A stretch of DNA of 64,000 bases, from the NCBI GenBank assembly GCA_018825665.1, contig JAHJEG010000022.1, positions 1-64,000 on the forward strand, written 5' to 3'. Both the position numbers and the translations under genes were made by a program. Each line of letters starts with the position of its first letter. Positions within the stretch are counted from its first letter, which is position 1. The stretch is from a bacterium. Its GTDB lineage: Bacteria; Campylobacterota; Campylobacteria; Campylobacterales; Sulfurimonadaceae. Under the pieces are notes generated by a model. That model made no database searches. It was not told the origin of the DNA and saw only the letters and a program-made list of their open reading frames with translations. Below, in pieces: positions 10,520-19,561 of this stretch.

Positions 10520-11815
10520 ATGAATAATTTGAATGGTTTTTATAGTCAATATTCAGGTAAATCTGAAAAATGGGATACAAACATTGAAGGTTTATTAGAA
10601 GACGTAAATACAATTCTAAAGAATAAATATGATACTTTGGATATTATAGCTCAGGTTGGGCTATTTTTAGATAAGGATGAAGAACAGCTTAAAAATTATA
10701 TTGAAAATTTCGCTATACATTATACTTATAAAAGAATATTTAATAAAGCAAATAAATATTTTCAAAAAAACAAACAAGTGTATATTGATGATGAGTTTGA
10801 GTTTAAAGAATCTTTTCAAGAATATATAAAAAAATCTTTTGATTTAAATGATTACTCACATTATAAAAAGTTTTCTAATAATTTACTAAATGCTATTTTA
10901 AGTAATGAAATTTTAGAAGATTCAAAGTTTGAAAAAGGAAGACCTTCTACTAGTGAAAATAAAGCAATGAGAAGTTTTGCCGTAAAAAATAAAAGAGAAA
11001 ATTGTTATTTATGTGGAATAAAAACAGAAAAAAAGAATGAAAAAGGTGCTATTGATTTTTATAATTGGCATTTAAAAAATACAACTGATTTCTCAAAAGA
11101 AGTTTATACTAATTTTAATGATATTTTACATGAACATAATGATAAATTAAAAAAAGAGATTTTAAAAAAAGTTGAAAGAGAAAAAACATTAAAAGATGAT
11201 CTTCTATTTCACTTAAAAAGAAAAATACCTGTCCTTTATCTGAAAATAAGTCGTTTTTTTAGTTTAAATGATAACGAAACAGATATAAATTATAAATATT
11301 TTGGAATTAATAAAAAAACAATAGGCAAATTATTTAATAAAGTTTCATTAAATGATTTTCACAATGAGTTTAAAAAAGCTTATGCAAAACATAATAATAC
11401 TTTAATGAAAATTGAACACTGCATTGCTGTTGATTGGGGTGGTGGTAAAACTGAAGATAATTTATTAATAAGTTGTCATAAATGTAATCAAAAAAAATCA
11501 AATACAGTTTTTTTTACAGAATATTCTATTAATAAATTCTTTATTAACGAATTTGAAGCAGAAAAGGCAAAGCAAGCATTTACTGGAACACTTGGAGATG
11601 AAGCGTTAATTTCACTGAAAATTAAACAAAAATTTAAATGTTCAGATTGTGAAAAAAATTTTTCAGATATTGGTTCTTTTTATTTAAGAAGAATTAATGA
11701 AGATGATGGTTATCATTACTTAAATACATTGATAACTTGTAAGAAATGTTTAGAGAAATTTAATAAACTTGGTAATAAAGATTTTTTTGATGAGTTTATA
11801 AAAATAAAGGAATAG
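10520..11815 (+). CDS. HNH endonuclease with extra zinc-binding cysteine pairs
   Basis: A 431-residue protein with AAGGAG six bases before its ATG. The middle holds an HNH/McrA-like core: IEHCIAVDWGGG, then DNLLISCHKCNQKKS, giving the H, N and H positions with a CxxC zinc pair. An earlier CYLCG and a later KCSDCEKNF...ITCKKC pair suggest a second zinc ribbon or a degenerate second HNH. The N-terminal 150 residues are helical and unrecognised. It sits two bases before a DGQHR gene and is read with it. A DNA nuclease of the defence island is likely; whether it serves the Dpd system or is a separate module cannot be told from sequence. Confidence 0.72.
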   Translation: MNNLNGFYSQYSGKSEKWDTNIEGLLEDVNTILKNKYDTLDIIAQVGLFLDKDEEQLKNYIENFAIHYTYKRIFNKANKYFQKNKQVYIDDEFEFKESFQEYIKKSFDLNDYSHYKKFSNNLLNAILSNEILEDSKFEKGRPSTSENKAMRSFAVKNKRENCYLCGIKTEKKNEKGAIDFYNWHLKNTTDFSKEVYTNFNDILHEHNDKLKKEILKKVEREKTLKDDLLFHLKRKIPVLYLKISRFFSLNDNETDINYKYFGINKKTIGKLFNKVSLNDFHNEFKKAYAKHNNTLMKIEHCIAVDWGGGKTEDNLLISCHKCNQKKSNTVFFTEYSINKFFINEFEAEKAKQAFTGTLGDEALISLKIKQKFKCSDCEKNFSDIGSFYLRRINEDDGYHYLNTLITCKKCLEKFNKLGNKDFFDEFIKIKE

Positions 11816-11816
11816 T

Positions 11817-12971
11817 ATGGGAATAATTGAACAAATTGAAGATAGCAAATATAAATATGTTAGTAACAATGGGATCTTATTAAATCAACGTGATAGTTGT
11901 AATTTTAAGATTTTCACTTTTAAAGAAAAAGTTTCTAATGTAATGAAGTTTACTAATGTAACAAGGCAGGCTGATCAATCTAAAACAGGTTATCAAAGAA
12001 TAATTAATCCAAATCGAGTTAAAGCTATTGTTAGATATTTAGATGCCAATCCAAATAATATTATCCCAAACAATATAGTAATTGCATTAACAAAAGACGA
12101 AATGACTTCAAAGATTGATAGTGATCAGTTAGCTTTTGAATTTGATATTGAAAATAACAATAAACAAGCTTTAATAATAGATGGACAGCATAGACTTCAT
12201 GCTATAAATACGTTTGATCCTGATGAAGAGGTTTTGATTACAGCGCTAGTAAATATAGATGTATTAGAACAAGCCATACAATTTATAACAATTAATACAA
12301 AGTCTCAAAGTGCAGCAAAAACAGATGTAAAGTCTGTCTTAAATGCTGATTATTATCAAAATATTTTAACTGATAGATTATCAAATGCTGGTATAACAAA
12401 TTTAAAAACATCAACAGTTTTAGATTATTTTCATAAAAGTATTCACAGTCCTTTTAAAGGATATTTAGATTGGCAACTTACAGAATCTCCAAATGATAGA
12501 ATAATACAATTAAATGCTTTAGAACAAATAGTTAAATTATGCAAAAACGAAATAGAAGAATTTAATGAAGATGAAGACACAATTATATTCTTTTTGTCTG
12601 TATTATGGAAAGAACTAAAGAAAAAGTATAGCGCTTGTTGGGAGCTATCTATATCTACTCAAAATAAAGAATCTAATTTATTGAAAAAATCAACCATAAT
12701 AGGTGTAACAGAATATTTTATTCAAGAAGCCATTTCAGCTAATGAATATTCTGAGTTTTTTGATTTTAATGATATAACAGAAGAGAGTATAAAGAAACTT
12801 TTAGAAAGAAACTTATTTCATTTAATTAATGATTTTTGGAATGCAAATTGGGAAAAAGGACTTGACACTTCAGCTGGTAGAGCGATGCTGAAATCATCAA
12901 TTAGAAAAACGATAGACAATATAAAAAAAGGCAAAGATTGGTCAGAAAAAGTTGATTTAATTCAAAAATAG
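11817..12971 (+). CDS. DGQHR-domain protein partnered with the HNH nuclease
   Basis: A 384-residue protein with the ParB/DndB-like signature IIDGQHRLHAIN at residues 120-131. It is preceded by the usual NPNRVKAIVRYLDANP helix and followed by INTKSQSAAKTDV, matching the INKTKPLPK block in DpdB proteins. AAGGAA lies five bases before the ATG. It has the classic His in DGQHR, whereas both DpdB-like proteins of the modification arm have DGQQR, so it is a separate branch. DGQHR proteins include DndB and DpdB, which act with DNA modification enzymes. Pairing with HNH suggests a sensor or regulator for the nuclease (inference). Confidence 0.72.
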   Translation: MGIIEQIEDSKYKYVSNNGILLNQRDSCNFKIFTFKEKVSNVMKFTNVTRQADQSKTGYQRIINPNRVKAIVRYLDANPNNIIPNNIVIALTKDEMTSKIDSDQLAFEFDIENNNKQALIIDGQHRLHAINTFDPDEEVLITALVNIDVLEQAIQFITINTKSQSAAKTDVKSVLNADYYQNILTDRLSNAGITNLKTSTVLDYFHKSIHSPFKGYLDWQLTESPNDRIIQLNALEQIVKLCKNEIEEFNEDEDTIIFFLSVLWKELKKKYSACWELSISTQNKESNLLKKSTIIGVTEYFIQEAISANEYSEFFDFNDITEESIKKLLERNLFHLINDFWNANWEKGLDTSAGRAMLKSSIRKTIDNIKKGKDWSEKVDLIQK

Positions 12972-13030
12972 TTTCCATCCTTTTATTCTTGAAATACATG
13001 CGGGACATTGCGATTAGGTACAAATGATCA

Positions 13031-13609
13031 TTAATCAACTCCTAAAAACTTATGGGTTTGAACACTTAGACGAAACTTAGGGTAATGTTTCACTACTTCT
13101 ATACAATGGGTTATATTTGTCATGTTTGGAGTATGTACATAATTCTCAGCTTGTATAAAAATAGGTTGCTTAATATCTAAATCTAGAAGAGGTTGGATGT
13201 TAGAATTAATGTTTACAATGCATTTAAGTTCATTAAAGCCTGTTGTATGAATATTATTCCAATCTTTTGGACTGTATGTAATCCAATCGGCCTTTTCAAT
13301 ATTTTCGAACTTATATCCATTTGATTCTATTGAGACGGTATATCCATGTGATTGCAATAAACCTATAAACTCATTAAGATCATATATGGACGGTTCACCA
13401 CCAGTTATAATTATGTCCATTCCTGGGTATTGTTTAATCTCTTTTAGAATTTCTTCATATGTATATGAGGTATATTTATCTGTGTGTAATAAATCATCAC
13501 AAAATGAACATTCTAGATTACAACCGTATAGACGTATAAAAATTGAAGGTATACCAGTATTAGTAGCTTCACCCTGTATAGAGTAAAAAATTGTTGTTAC
13601 TTTTAACAT
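13031..13609 (-). CDS. queE: 7-carboxy-7-deazaguanine synthase
   Basis: A radical-SAM enzyme of 192 residues. It converts 6-carboxy-tetrahydropterin to 7-carboxy-7-deazaguanine, the second-last step to preQ0. The Cys motif is at residues 30, 34 and 37 (CNLECSFC), preceded by the QGE...G.PSIFIRL segment typical of QueE. ITGGEP and the C-terminal RLSVQTHKFLG block are also typical. It is the last gene of the modification operon, its ATG overlapping the queC stop by one base (TAATG). It converges on the DGQHR gene with a 59-bp gap. Confidence 0.93.
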   Translation of the reverse strand: MLKVTTIFYSIQGEATNTGIPSIFIRLYGCNLECSFCDDLLHTDKYTSYTYEEILKEIKQYPGMDIIITGGEPSIYDLNEFIGLLQSHGYTVSIESNGYKFENIEKADWITYSPKDWNNIHTTGFNELKCIVNINSNIQPLLDLDIKQPIFIQAENYVHTPNMTNITHCIEVVKHYPKFRLSVQTHKFLGVD

Positions 13610-14331
13610 TAGTTATGTATCTCTACAAAATACTCATTTATATCAGGAATAGTATTTACTGCAAATTCTTGTCTCTCTATGCATGCATCGCATTTATTGC
13701 ATGGAACAAATAAGTTTTGCTCTTTTTCTTGTGGTTCATAACAAGTCCATGTAAGCTTATATGGAACATTTAAATTTTTCGTAGTTTCAATAATTTTTTC
13801 TTTTGTAAAATCAACGAACGGTGCATCAACTTCTACGGTAATTGCATCATTTAGTCCAAAAACTATCTTCATTGCGTTAGCAAATTCAGGTTTTATGTCC
13901 CAATATTCTTTGTATGTTGTGTGTTTATGTATACCAAGACATAATTCTACTCTTTCTAAGTCTTCTGCTAATGCATAGACTTCTCCAAAAACACCTGCAA
14001 GTGCAAAAAAGAGCATATTTCTATTTGGAAAATAAAAGTTAAGTTCTTCTAAGTTTTTATTGTTAAAACCATTATTTCTAAAATCTTCAACTTTCTCTTC
14101 AAAACTTTTAAATGTACTTGACAAGTCAATTACTGTAGTGTCCTGTAGTTGATTAGGATATTTTTTTTTATAATAATCTATTATATTCTTTTGACATACC
14201 ATTTCAACAACATTTCGTTGACCATAATTAACATTAATAGGTAATACATGATAGCCTTGATCTAGCTTATATGCAAGTAGTGTTGTACTATCTAGTCCAC
14301 CACTATGACTTATGACTGCAATTTTTTTCAT
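13609..14331 (-). CDS. queC: 7-cyano-7-deazaguanine (preQ0) synthase
   Basis: A 240-residue PP-loop ATPase that makes preQ0 from 7-carboxy-7-deazaguanine, ATP and ammonia. The PP-loop SGGLDS is at residues 10-15, and NVNYGQRN follows as in QueC. The C-terminal zinc site is CNKCDACIER with an upstream Cys in the TCYEP segment. GAGGAAA lies upstream of the ATG. Its place between the second dpdB and queE shows that the cluster brings its own preQ0 supply rather than relying on a chromosomal queuosine pathway. Confidence 0.95.
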   Translation of the reverse strand: MKKIAVISHSGGLDSTTLLAYKLDQGYHVLPINVNYGQRNVVEMVCQKNIIDYYKKKYPNQLQDTTVIDLSSTFKSFEEKVEDFRNNGFNNKNLEELNFYFPNRNMLFFALAGVFGEVYALAEDLERVELCLGIHKHTTYKEYWDIKPEFANAMKIVFGLNDAITVEVDAPFVDFTKEKIIETTKNLNVPYKLTWTCYEPQEKEQNLFVPCNKCDACIERQEFAVNTIPDINEYFVEIHN

Positions 14332-14347
14332 TATTTTTCCTCTATAA

Positions 14348-15415
14348 TTAAATTTGAGACATTAGATAGTGTGTTAACATTGAAATATCTTTGTTAACAT
14401 TTTGAATATCTAAAGCATCTCTAAGCATCCCATTTCCAAAGTCCCATTTACCATTGCTCCAACTACACTTTTTACCTAGTGCTTCAATGTATGGTAAAAA
14501 ATCTTGTGTGATGTAAAAATCTTTTTCACCAATTTTATGTATAAGTTCTTCCATAACAAAACTAAGACCTATTATTCCTGCTCCATGTGTCAAACGTGTC
14601 TTTTTAGGATCAAGTTTCCAATCATCATTAAATACTTGAGCAACAGCGCCCCAATAAGCATACAGAATTGATACCATTCCTTCTATATCTGCTTCTGCAT
14701 TTCCTGTAATAATATTTGCTGTGTAATTAAAGAGTACGCCATCTTGTAGACTATGATTGAAAGCCTTTATAAGAGTATTATCTTTGATAATACCATCTGG
14801 ATTTGTGTGTGTTTTTATCTTTTGGTAAAAAGGTGAGTCTTTTCTAGAATTAAGTTCTTGAATTAAAAGCATTGGTATGCGTTTTTCAGCTAAACTTTTT
14901 GGTACTTCAACATCTACATCTGGAATTAGTTCATAAATTAATGATTTAGGAAGAGGTTTTGTATTATTTACAAGTATAAATTGCTCTTTTTGTTCATGTG
15001 CATCATTAGTTATAAATGCATTTATAACCACTTCAAAGTTTTCTTTAGTTATTTTTGAAAGGGCTGTTACACGTTGTTGTCCATCAACAATCCATCCATT
15101 TTTTTCTTCACTTATTGGAATATTTAGATATCCAAAGCCACTTGTTGCATCAATAGGTTCAAATGTTACATTACTATCAAAGCATATAACAATTGAATTA
15201 GTTAATATAGCATTGTCACTATCAAGATAGTTTGTAATCTCTTCAACATGTTTAGATACAGTTATACGCTGATAACCTTCTAACGTTCCGTCTTCCATTC
15301 TTTTAATTCTTGAAATAGATGCAAAGTCTAAAACATTTTTTCCATTTGCTTTAAATGTATATATTGTTTTATTACCTTGTTTTATTTGTAACGCCGGATA
15401 TCTTACTGTACTCAT
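14348..15415 (-). CDS. Second DpdB-like DGQHR-family protein
   Basis: A 355-residue protein with WIVDGQQRVTALSK at 108-121, a KHVEEITNYLDSDNA helix before it and VNNTKPLPKSLI after it. It aligns nearly end to end with the 374-residue protein on the other side of dpdA (shared blocks: ISRIKR, EITNYLDSDN, WIVDGQQR, TKPLPK, SILYAYWGAV, HGAG) but with clear divergence, so the duplication is old. It overlaps dpdA by four bases (ATGA) and is followed 16 bp later by queC. DpdB assists DpdA in inserting preQ0; two such proteins might form a heteromer or give different target specificity. Confidence 0.75.
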   Translation of the reverse strand: MSTVRYPALQIKQGNKTIYTFKANGKNVLDFASISRIKRMEDGTLEGYQRITVSKHVEEITNYLDSDNAILTNSIVICFDSNVTFEPIDATSGFGYLNIPISEEKNGWIVDGQQRVTALSKITKENFEVVINAFITNDAHEQKEQFILVNNTKPLPKSLIYELIPDVDVEVPKSLAEKRIPMLLIQELNSRKDSPFYQKIKTHTNPDGIIKDNTLIKAFNHSLQDGVLFNYTANIITGNAEADIEGMVSILYAYWGAVAQVFNDDWKLDPKKTRLTHGAGIIGLSFVMEELIHKIGEKDFYITQDFLPYIEALGKKCSWSNGKWDFGNGMLRDALDIQNVNKDISMLTHYLMSQI

Positions 15416-16644
15416 TTATTTTGTCCTTCTAATAGTTCGTCTAACTCTCTCATAAATTGCCATAGATTATGAAAACCTCTTCGTCTGTTTCGATTTGAGT
15501 TTCTAAAAATAGCCACTTCCACACCAACATCTTTACATATCTCACATTGACAAGTTTTCCAATATTTAGCTTCTAGTACTTGACGGTAACGCTCTTCTGG
15601 AATTTTATCTTTAAAAAGTTTTTCATAGCTTATGACTTTTGATAAAGCTTCTTCACGTGAAATTTCTCCTCTATCATAAGACCTAATAGCATTAAGTGAT
15701 TCTTTCTCCATTTTTTGAGCATACTCTTGAGATAATAGACCTGAACTAATTTTTCTTTTTAATGCTGCTGTTCCATCAGATGATGGTACACGAATAGCGG
15801 TGTAATGCTCTTTTGGTGAATAGTAATTGAATTTACTGTCTTTAAATGCTCTAATCAATGGAGATGTTGAATCAAAACTTGTAATATCATATTTCACAAA
15901 TCTATGAAGTTGTTTAGCTTTTGCAAATCCAAAAAGATGTATTTTAATCTCTTTAGGGATAGCTTTCCTTACTGCTGCAATAATTTCTTCGCATTGATCT
16001 ACATCGAGTGGTACTAAACCTCCAATCCCTATATATTTATAACCCATTTCAACTAAACTTTTTGAGGCCTCTTGCATACTCTTTGGAGACCATGCTTGTA
16101 CAGCACCAATAGGTTCAAATAAAGCTTCTTTGTCTTTAGATATACGAATAAACTCTTTAGCATTGTGAAGGGTAATATCATATCTACTTTTCATATCATC
16201 ACTAACAACAAAATCATCATTTTCATTATCAAAACGTGGATCGTACTCAAAAATAATGTGATCCACAGATACAGCATGTGTAAAACCACACTGCATATAA
16301 TACTCAACCATTTCTTCATTATTATATGGAGGCTTTTCTAATTTTGCATAGCTAAAAGCACCACTATCACCAAATATTGGTCCATTTGAGTATCTTAAAA
16401 ATCTACTTGCACCTTCTCGCTTAAAACGCTGAGATTGCATAATAGAATATGCGCCTGCTGTTTTATAAACACCATCAGCTAAAATAGCACGAGATACTAG
16501 CATGCCATCATAAGGTTTTTTTTCAAACATTTCATGTGGATATCTATCTGTTCGTTGTAAAACACGATCTTTTGAATATGCATCTTTTTCAAAATCATAA
16601 CCAGGATCAACAAAGTCCTGACTATCAGCAAAAATAAACTTCAT
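15412..16644 (-). CDS. dpdA: DpdA, DNA-guanine transglycosylase
   Basis: A TGT-like enzyme of 410 residues that exchanges guanine for preQ0 in DNA. TGT landmarks are present: GDSGAFSY with Asp93 (the DSGG-type general acid site), SFDST with Asp258 (nucleophile position), GIGGLVP near 206-212, and a zinc site C365-x-C367-xx-C370 with His392. The N terminus (FADSQDFVDPGYDF) is DpdA-like rather than tRNA-TGT-like, and no PUA domain is present. One-base overlap with the upstream gene and four-base overlap with the downstream gene place it at the centre of a coupled operon flanked by two DpdB-like genes. Confidence 0.9.
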   Translation of the reverse strand: MKFIFADSQDFVDPGYDFEKDAYSKDRVLQRTDRYPHEMFEKKPYDGMLVSRAILADGVYKTAGAYSIMQSQRFKREGASRFLRYSNGPIFGDSGAFSYAKLEKPPYNNEEMVEYYMQCGFTHAVSVDHIIFEYDPRFDNENDDFVVSDDMKSRYDITLHNAKEFIRISKDKEALFEPIGAVQAWSPKSMQEASKSLVEMGYKYIGIGGLVPLDVDQCEEIIAAVRKAIPKEIKIHLFGFAKAKQLHRFVKYDITSFDSTSPLIRAFKDSKFNYYSPKEHYTAIRVPSSDGTAALKRKISSGLLSQEYAQKMEKESLNAIRSYDRGEISREEALSKVISYEKLFKDKIPEERYRQVLEAKYWKTCQCEICKDVGVEVAIFRNSNRNRRRGFHNLWQFMRELDELLEGQNK

Positions 16645-17768
16645 TAAAAACTCTTCCTATTAATATCATCATACACTTTAATTATATGTCTAGCTAATAT
16701 TCGCTTATGAGCTGAAATATTTTGAAGCTCATTCCATTCTAGATCAATCTCTTCCCATCGTCCTTCAGTCCAATGACAAAAAGGTTTTATTTTCTCAAGT
16801 TCCTTAACAATTCTATGCTCAGATTTAATGTCTTTAGGATTTATATTTCTCATTATCAAGTCCATTAAACCACCCATTGCATGCATACCAACACCATGCA
16901 TTAATCTACTTTGAGCGGGAGGTATAGCCCATGCTTCTGGAAATACTTTTTTAACTGCACCCCAATAAATATATAGTATTGATAGCATGCTTTCATAGTC
17001 TGTGTCGTGACCATCAGGATCTACATATGGGTATAAACATCCTGTATAGTTTCTAATAGATGTTTTTAAAATATCTATAATAGAATTATGAGTAATTATA
17101 GGGCTAAATCTTTCATCATCTTCAGTTGAAGTTTTTTTAATTAATCCATAAAAAGGTGATTTAGGTTCGAAATTAAGTACTTCTGTAATACGAGATGGGA
17201 TTAGCCTTGTACTTAAATCTGCTGGTAAAATAGATGTTACTGTTGGTAATAATTCATCTATTAAACCTTTAGGAAGAGGTTTTGTTTTATTAATACGAAT
17301 AAATTGTTCACGTTGTACTTCTAAGTCTTTCGCGACAAAAGCAGTAATAGGTATAGGTAGTTTTGGTTTATTACATTTAGATAGAGCTAAAGCTCGTTGT
17401 TGACCATCAACAATCCATGCAGGTTTAAATCCATTATCCATTATAGGTATCTCTAAGGTCCCAGCAGTGGAGTATCTGTCAGAATCAATTTTAGGACCAC
17501 GTATTTTTGTAAAGTGTATCTCTTCATTTATAGCTAAAGTTATAGCATTTGGAAAGAGAACATTATCAGTATCTAAATATTTAGTAATCTCATTGACATG
17601 CTGTTTAACTTCATTTCTCTGTAAGCCGACTAACTTACCTTCTTTATCTCTTTGAACTCTAGAGATATCAGCAATCTGCAAAATATCTTTTGCCTCTAAA
17701 AAAAATGAAAATACTTCATATTTTTCAGTTTGTATTATTTTTAATGCTCTTACAATTAAACTGCTCAT
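16644..17768 (-). CDS. dpdB: DpdB, DGQHR-family partner of DpdA
   Basis: A 374-residue protein with WIVDGQQRALALSK around residues 118-131, a preceding HVNEITKYLDTDNV helix and INKTKPLPKGLI after it, the pattern of the DndB/DpdB/ParB-like fold. In Salmonella, DpdA and DpdB are together sufficient for preQ0 in DNA. The ATG overlaps the dpdC stop (ATGA), and its TAA overlaps the dpdA ATG. Which of the two DpdB-like genes is the functional equivalent of the Salmonella protein is not decided by sequence; this one lies directly between dpdC and dpdA. Confidence 0.8.
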   Translation of the reverse strand: MSSLIVRALKIIQTEKYEVFSFFLEAKDILQIADISRVQRDKEGKLVGLQRNEVKQHVNEITKYLDTDNVLFPNAITLAINEEIHFTKIRGPKIDSDRYSTAGTLEIPIMDNGFKPAWIVDGQQRALALSKCNKPKLPIPITAFVAKDLEVQREQFIRINKTKPLPKGLIDELLPTVTSILPADLSTRLIPSRITEVLNFEPKSPFYGLIKKTSTEDDERFSPIITHNSIIDILKTSIRNYTGCLYPYVDPDGHDTDYESMLSILYIYWGAVKKVFPEAWAIPPAQSRLMHGVGMHAMGGLMDLIMRNINPKDIKSEHRIVKELEKIKPFCHWTEGRWEEIDLEWNELQNISAHKRILARHIIKVYDDINRKSF

Positions 17769-18679
17769 GTTAACTCACTTTTAACTTTTTTAAATATCTT
17801 TCCAAAACGCTTTTGTTCACATGCAAATCCTGCATTTCTAAATGCTTTAAGTCCTTTAGATGCACTTGAGATATCATCTTTTAGAATCATATTTTTTATT
17901 TTAATACAAATTTCTTCTTCGGTTAGTTTTGATCTTACTGGCATATTGAATTTCTTATAGGATGCCATTTCAGTTTCAATATGATTTTGAAGTTCTCTGT
18001 GGGAAAGGGGAATGTCTTTTTTTATGATTTCGTTTGATAGCCATAACACTGCTCTTTGTAGCATATTTGATAAAACACCTGCTTGAAAATTATTAAATCT
18101 AGAATCAAATTTTACAATATTATTTTTCATAAATAGTGGAATAGGGTGCTTGTTAGCTATGAATATAAATACATTTTTATCAAATTTTTCAATCAAAAGT
18201 TTTATAGTGTCTTGTGCTGCGGATAGGTACTCATGAGGTAAAACAATAAAAAAATATGAGCCTTCTTGAAAAGAAAAGAGTTGAAATTTATTAATCATAT
18301 TCCACCATACAATATTAGCATTTTTATCTGAATTAACAACAAATTTATTAATACTATTAATTGTAGAGGAAGCAAATGTACTGTCATAAGAACATATTTG
18401 AGTTTTAGAGTGTATCAGTCCATATCCAGCAGAAGCAACATATAAATTTGTATTAAACTTAGAAGCTAAAACTGCATCAGTATCTAAAGTAGCCCGCCAA
18501 GCACCACCTTTATATAATTTAGTGGCTTCATATACTACATCTGTTTTTTTTTCAATATTTTTATTCCATATATCTATAACATCTTCCAAGTGCATGTCAG
18601 TCTTGAAACTTGCAATTTTAAATGCTTCAGAAGGAGTTTGTTTTTTACTATTAGTACATGAAGATATTATATTTATCAT
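17765..18679 (-). CDS. dpdC: Probable DpdC
   Basis: A 304-residue protein with an N-terminal domain like DUF6884/YaaA-type proteins: IISSCTNSKK at the start, LYKGGAW near 55-61, and ASAGYGLIHS near 92-101, corresponding to the SCgkkK, LYxG and SAkYGL blocks. The C-terminal 100 residues are helical with a basic finish. It is the first gene of the modification operon. DpdC is required to turn preQ0 in DNA into the amide (dADG). The assignment uses the domain look and the fixed neighbourhood with dpdA and dpdB. A 112-bp AT-rich divergent promoter region separates it from queD. Confidence 0.65.
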   Translation of the reverse strand: MINIISSCTNSKKQTPSEAFKIASFKTDMHLEDVIDIWNKNIEKKTDVVYEATKLYKGGAWRATLDTDAVLASKFNTNLYVASAGYGLIHSKTQICSYDSTFASSTINSINKFVVNSDKNANIVWWNMINKFQLFSFQEGSYFFIVLPHEYLSAAQDTIKLLIEKFDKNVFIFIANKHPIPLFMKNNIVKFDSRFNNFQAGVLSNMLQRAVLWLSNEIIKKDIPLSHRELQNHIETEMASYKKFNMPVRSKLTEEEICIKIKNMILKDDISSASKGLKAFRNAGFACEQKRFGKIFKKVKSELT

Positions 18680-18791
18680 TTACAGTTTCAGCTTTATTTA
18701 ATAATTTAATTATGATACAATTATACTAAATATTTCTGTATATATCAAGCTTTTTAATATACAGTTATTAAACTTATGAAAAGAATGAATA

Positions 18792-19373
18792 ATGATAATA
18801 AGAAAATTGTTTAAATTTGAAAATGCACATATTGTTCGAGGTTGCAGCACAGTAAAATGTAGGTCGTCTCTTCATGGACATTCCTATAAGGTTGAAGTAC
18901 TATTAGAATCTAATTTTTTGGATGATGGACAAATGGTATATGACTTTGGTCTAATGAAACTAAATATAAAAGATATAATCGATAGTTTTGATCATGCTGT
19001 AACAATATGGAATAATGATGATAAAGAGTATATTAATGATATGAAAAATCATTCTGATAGATGGGTTAAACTTCCAGTATCTCCGTCTGCTGAGCAATTT
19101 AGTAGAGTTTTTTTTGTGATAATAGATAGATTGTTACAATTAACTAATACAAAAAATGGTGAAAAAGATGTTAAGCTACATAGTATTATTGTTCATGAAA
19201 CGGCAACAGGTTATGCCCAATGTTTTAAAGAAGATGCGTACTCTTTACAAATGGGAAATATATCACTAAGTGAAGTTATTTTTAGCAAAGCAGTTCAAGA
19301 TGATTGGCATGATTTATTGTTATGGACAAAAATAATTAAAAAGAAAAAGTTTATTAATCCAAAAGACGTTTAA
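18792..19373 (+). CDS. queD: 6-carboxy-5,6,7,8-tetrahydropterin synthase
   Basis: A QueD/PTPS-family enzyme of 193 residues, longer than the usual 120-140. The zinc histidines are His13 (NAHIV) and the HGH at 28-30, with Cys23 five residues before His28 as in QueD; FDHAV, PSAEQF and VHETATGYAQC complete the active site. It supplies the QueE substrate from dihydroneopterin triphosphate. It is transcribed away from the modification operon. No folE is in the window, so the first step must come from elsewhere in the genome or the unseen part of the island. About 35 C-terminal residues have no counterpart that I recognise. Confidence 0.9.
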   Translation: MIIRKLFKFENAHIVRGCSTVKCRSSLHGHSYKVEVLLESNFLDDGQMVYDFGLMKLNIKDIIDSFDHAVTIWNNDDKEYINDMKNHSDRWVKLPVSPSAEQFSRVFFVIIDRLLQLTNTKNGEKDVKLHSIIVHETATGYAQCFKEDAYSLQMGNISLSEVIFSKAVQDDWHDLLLWTKIIKKKKFINPKDV

Positions 19374-19561
19374 ATATAAAACCTATATCAGAAGTTAAAC
19401 TGCTTTAAATGTTATATTTAGCATCTTTTAACAAATATTTTGAAAAGAATATAAAGAGTATAAACTTTTTTAAAAACTAAATTTAGAGTAAGAAAGTGCT
19501 CAAAAATACGACTTATTATAGTTTTTTTAGATAGAGTAATATAAATAAAATGGAGATAACT

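Noticed and set aside
13386-13586. Short frame on the + strand within queE
   Set aside because: It overlaps the radical-SAM motif region of queE in antisense and has no features of its own.
16533-16543. TTCATGTGGAT in dpdA as a further uptake word
   Set aside because: Three mismatches to the 11-base word; at this level matches are expected by chance.
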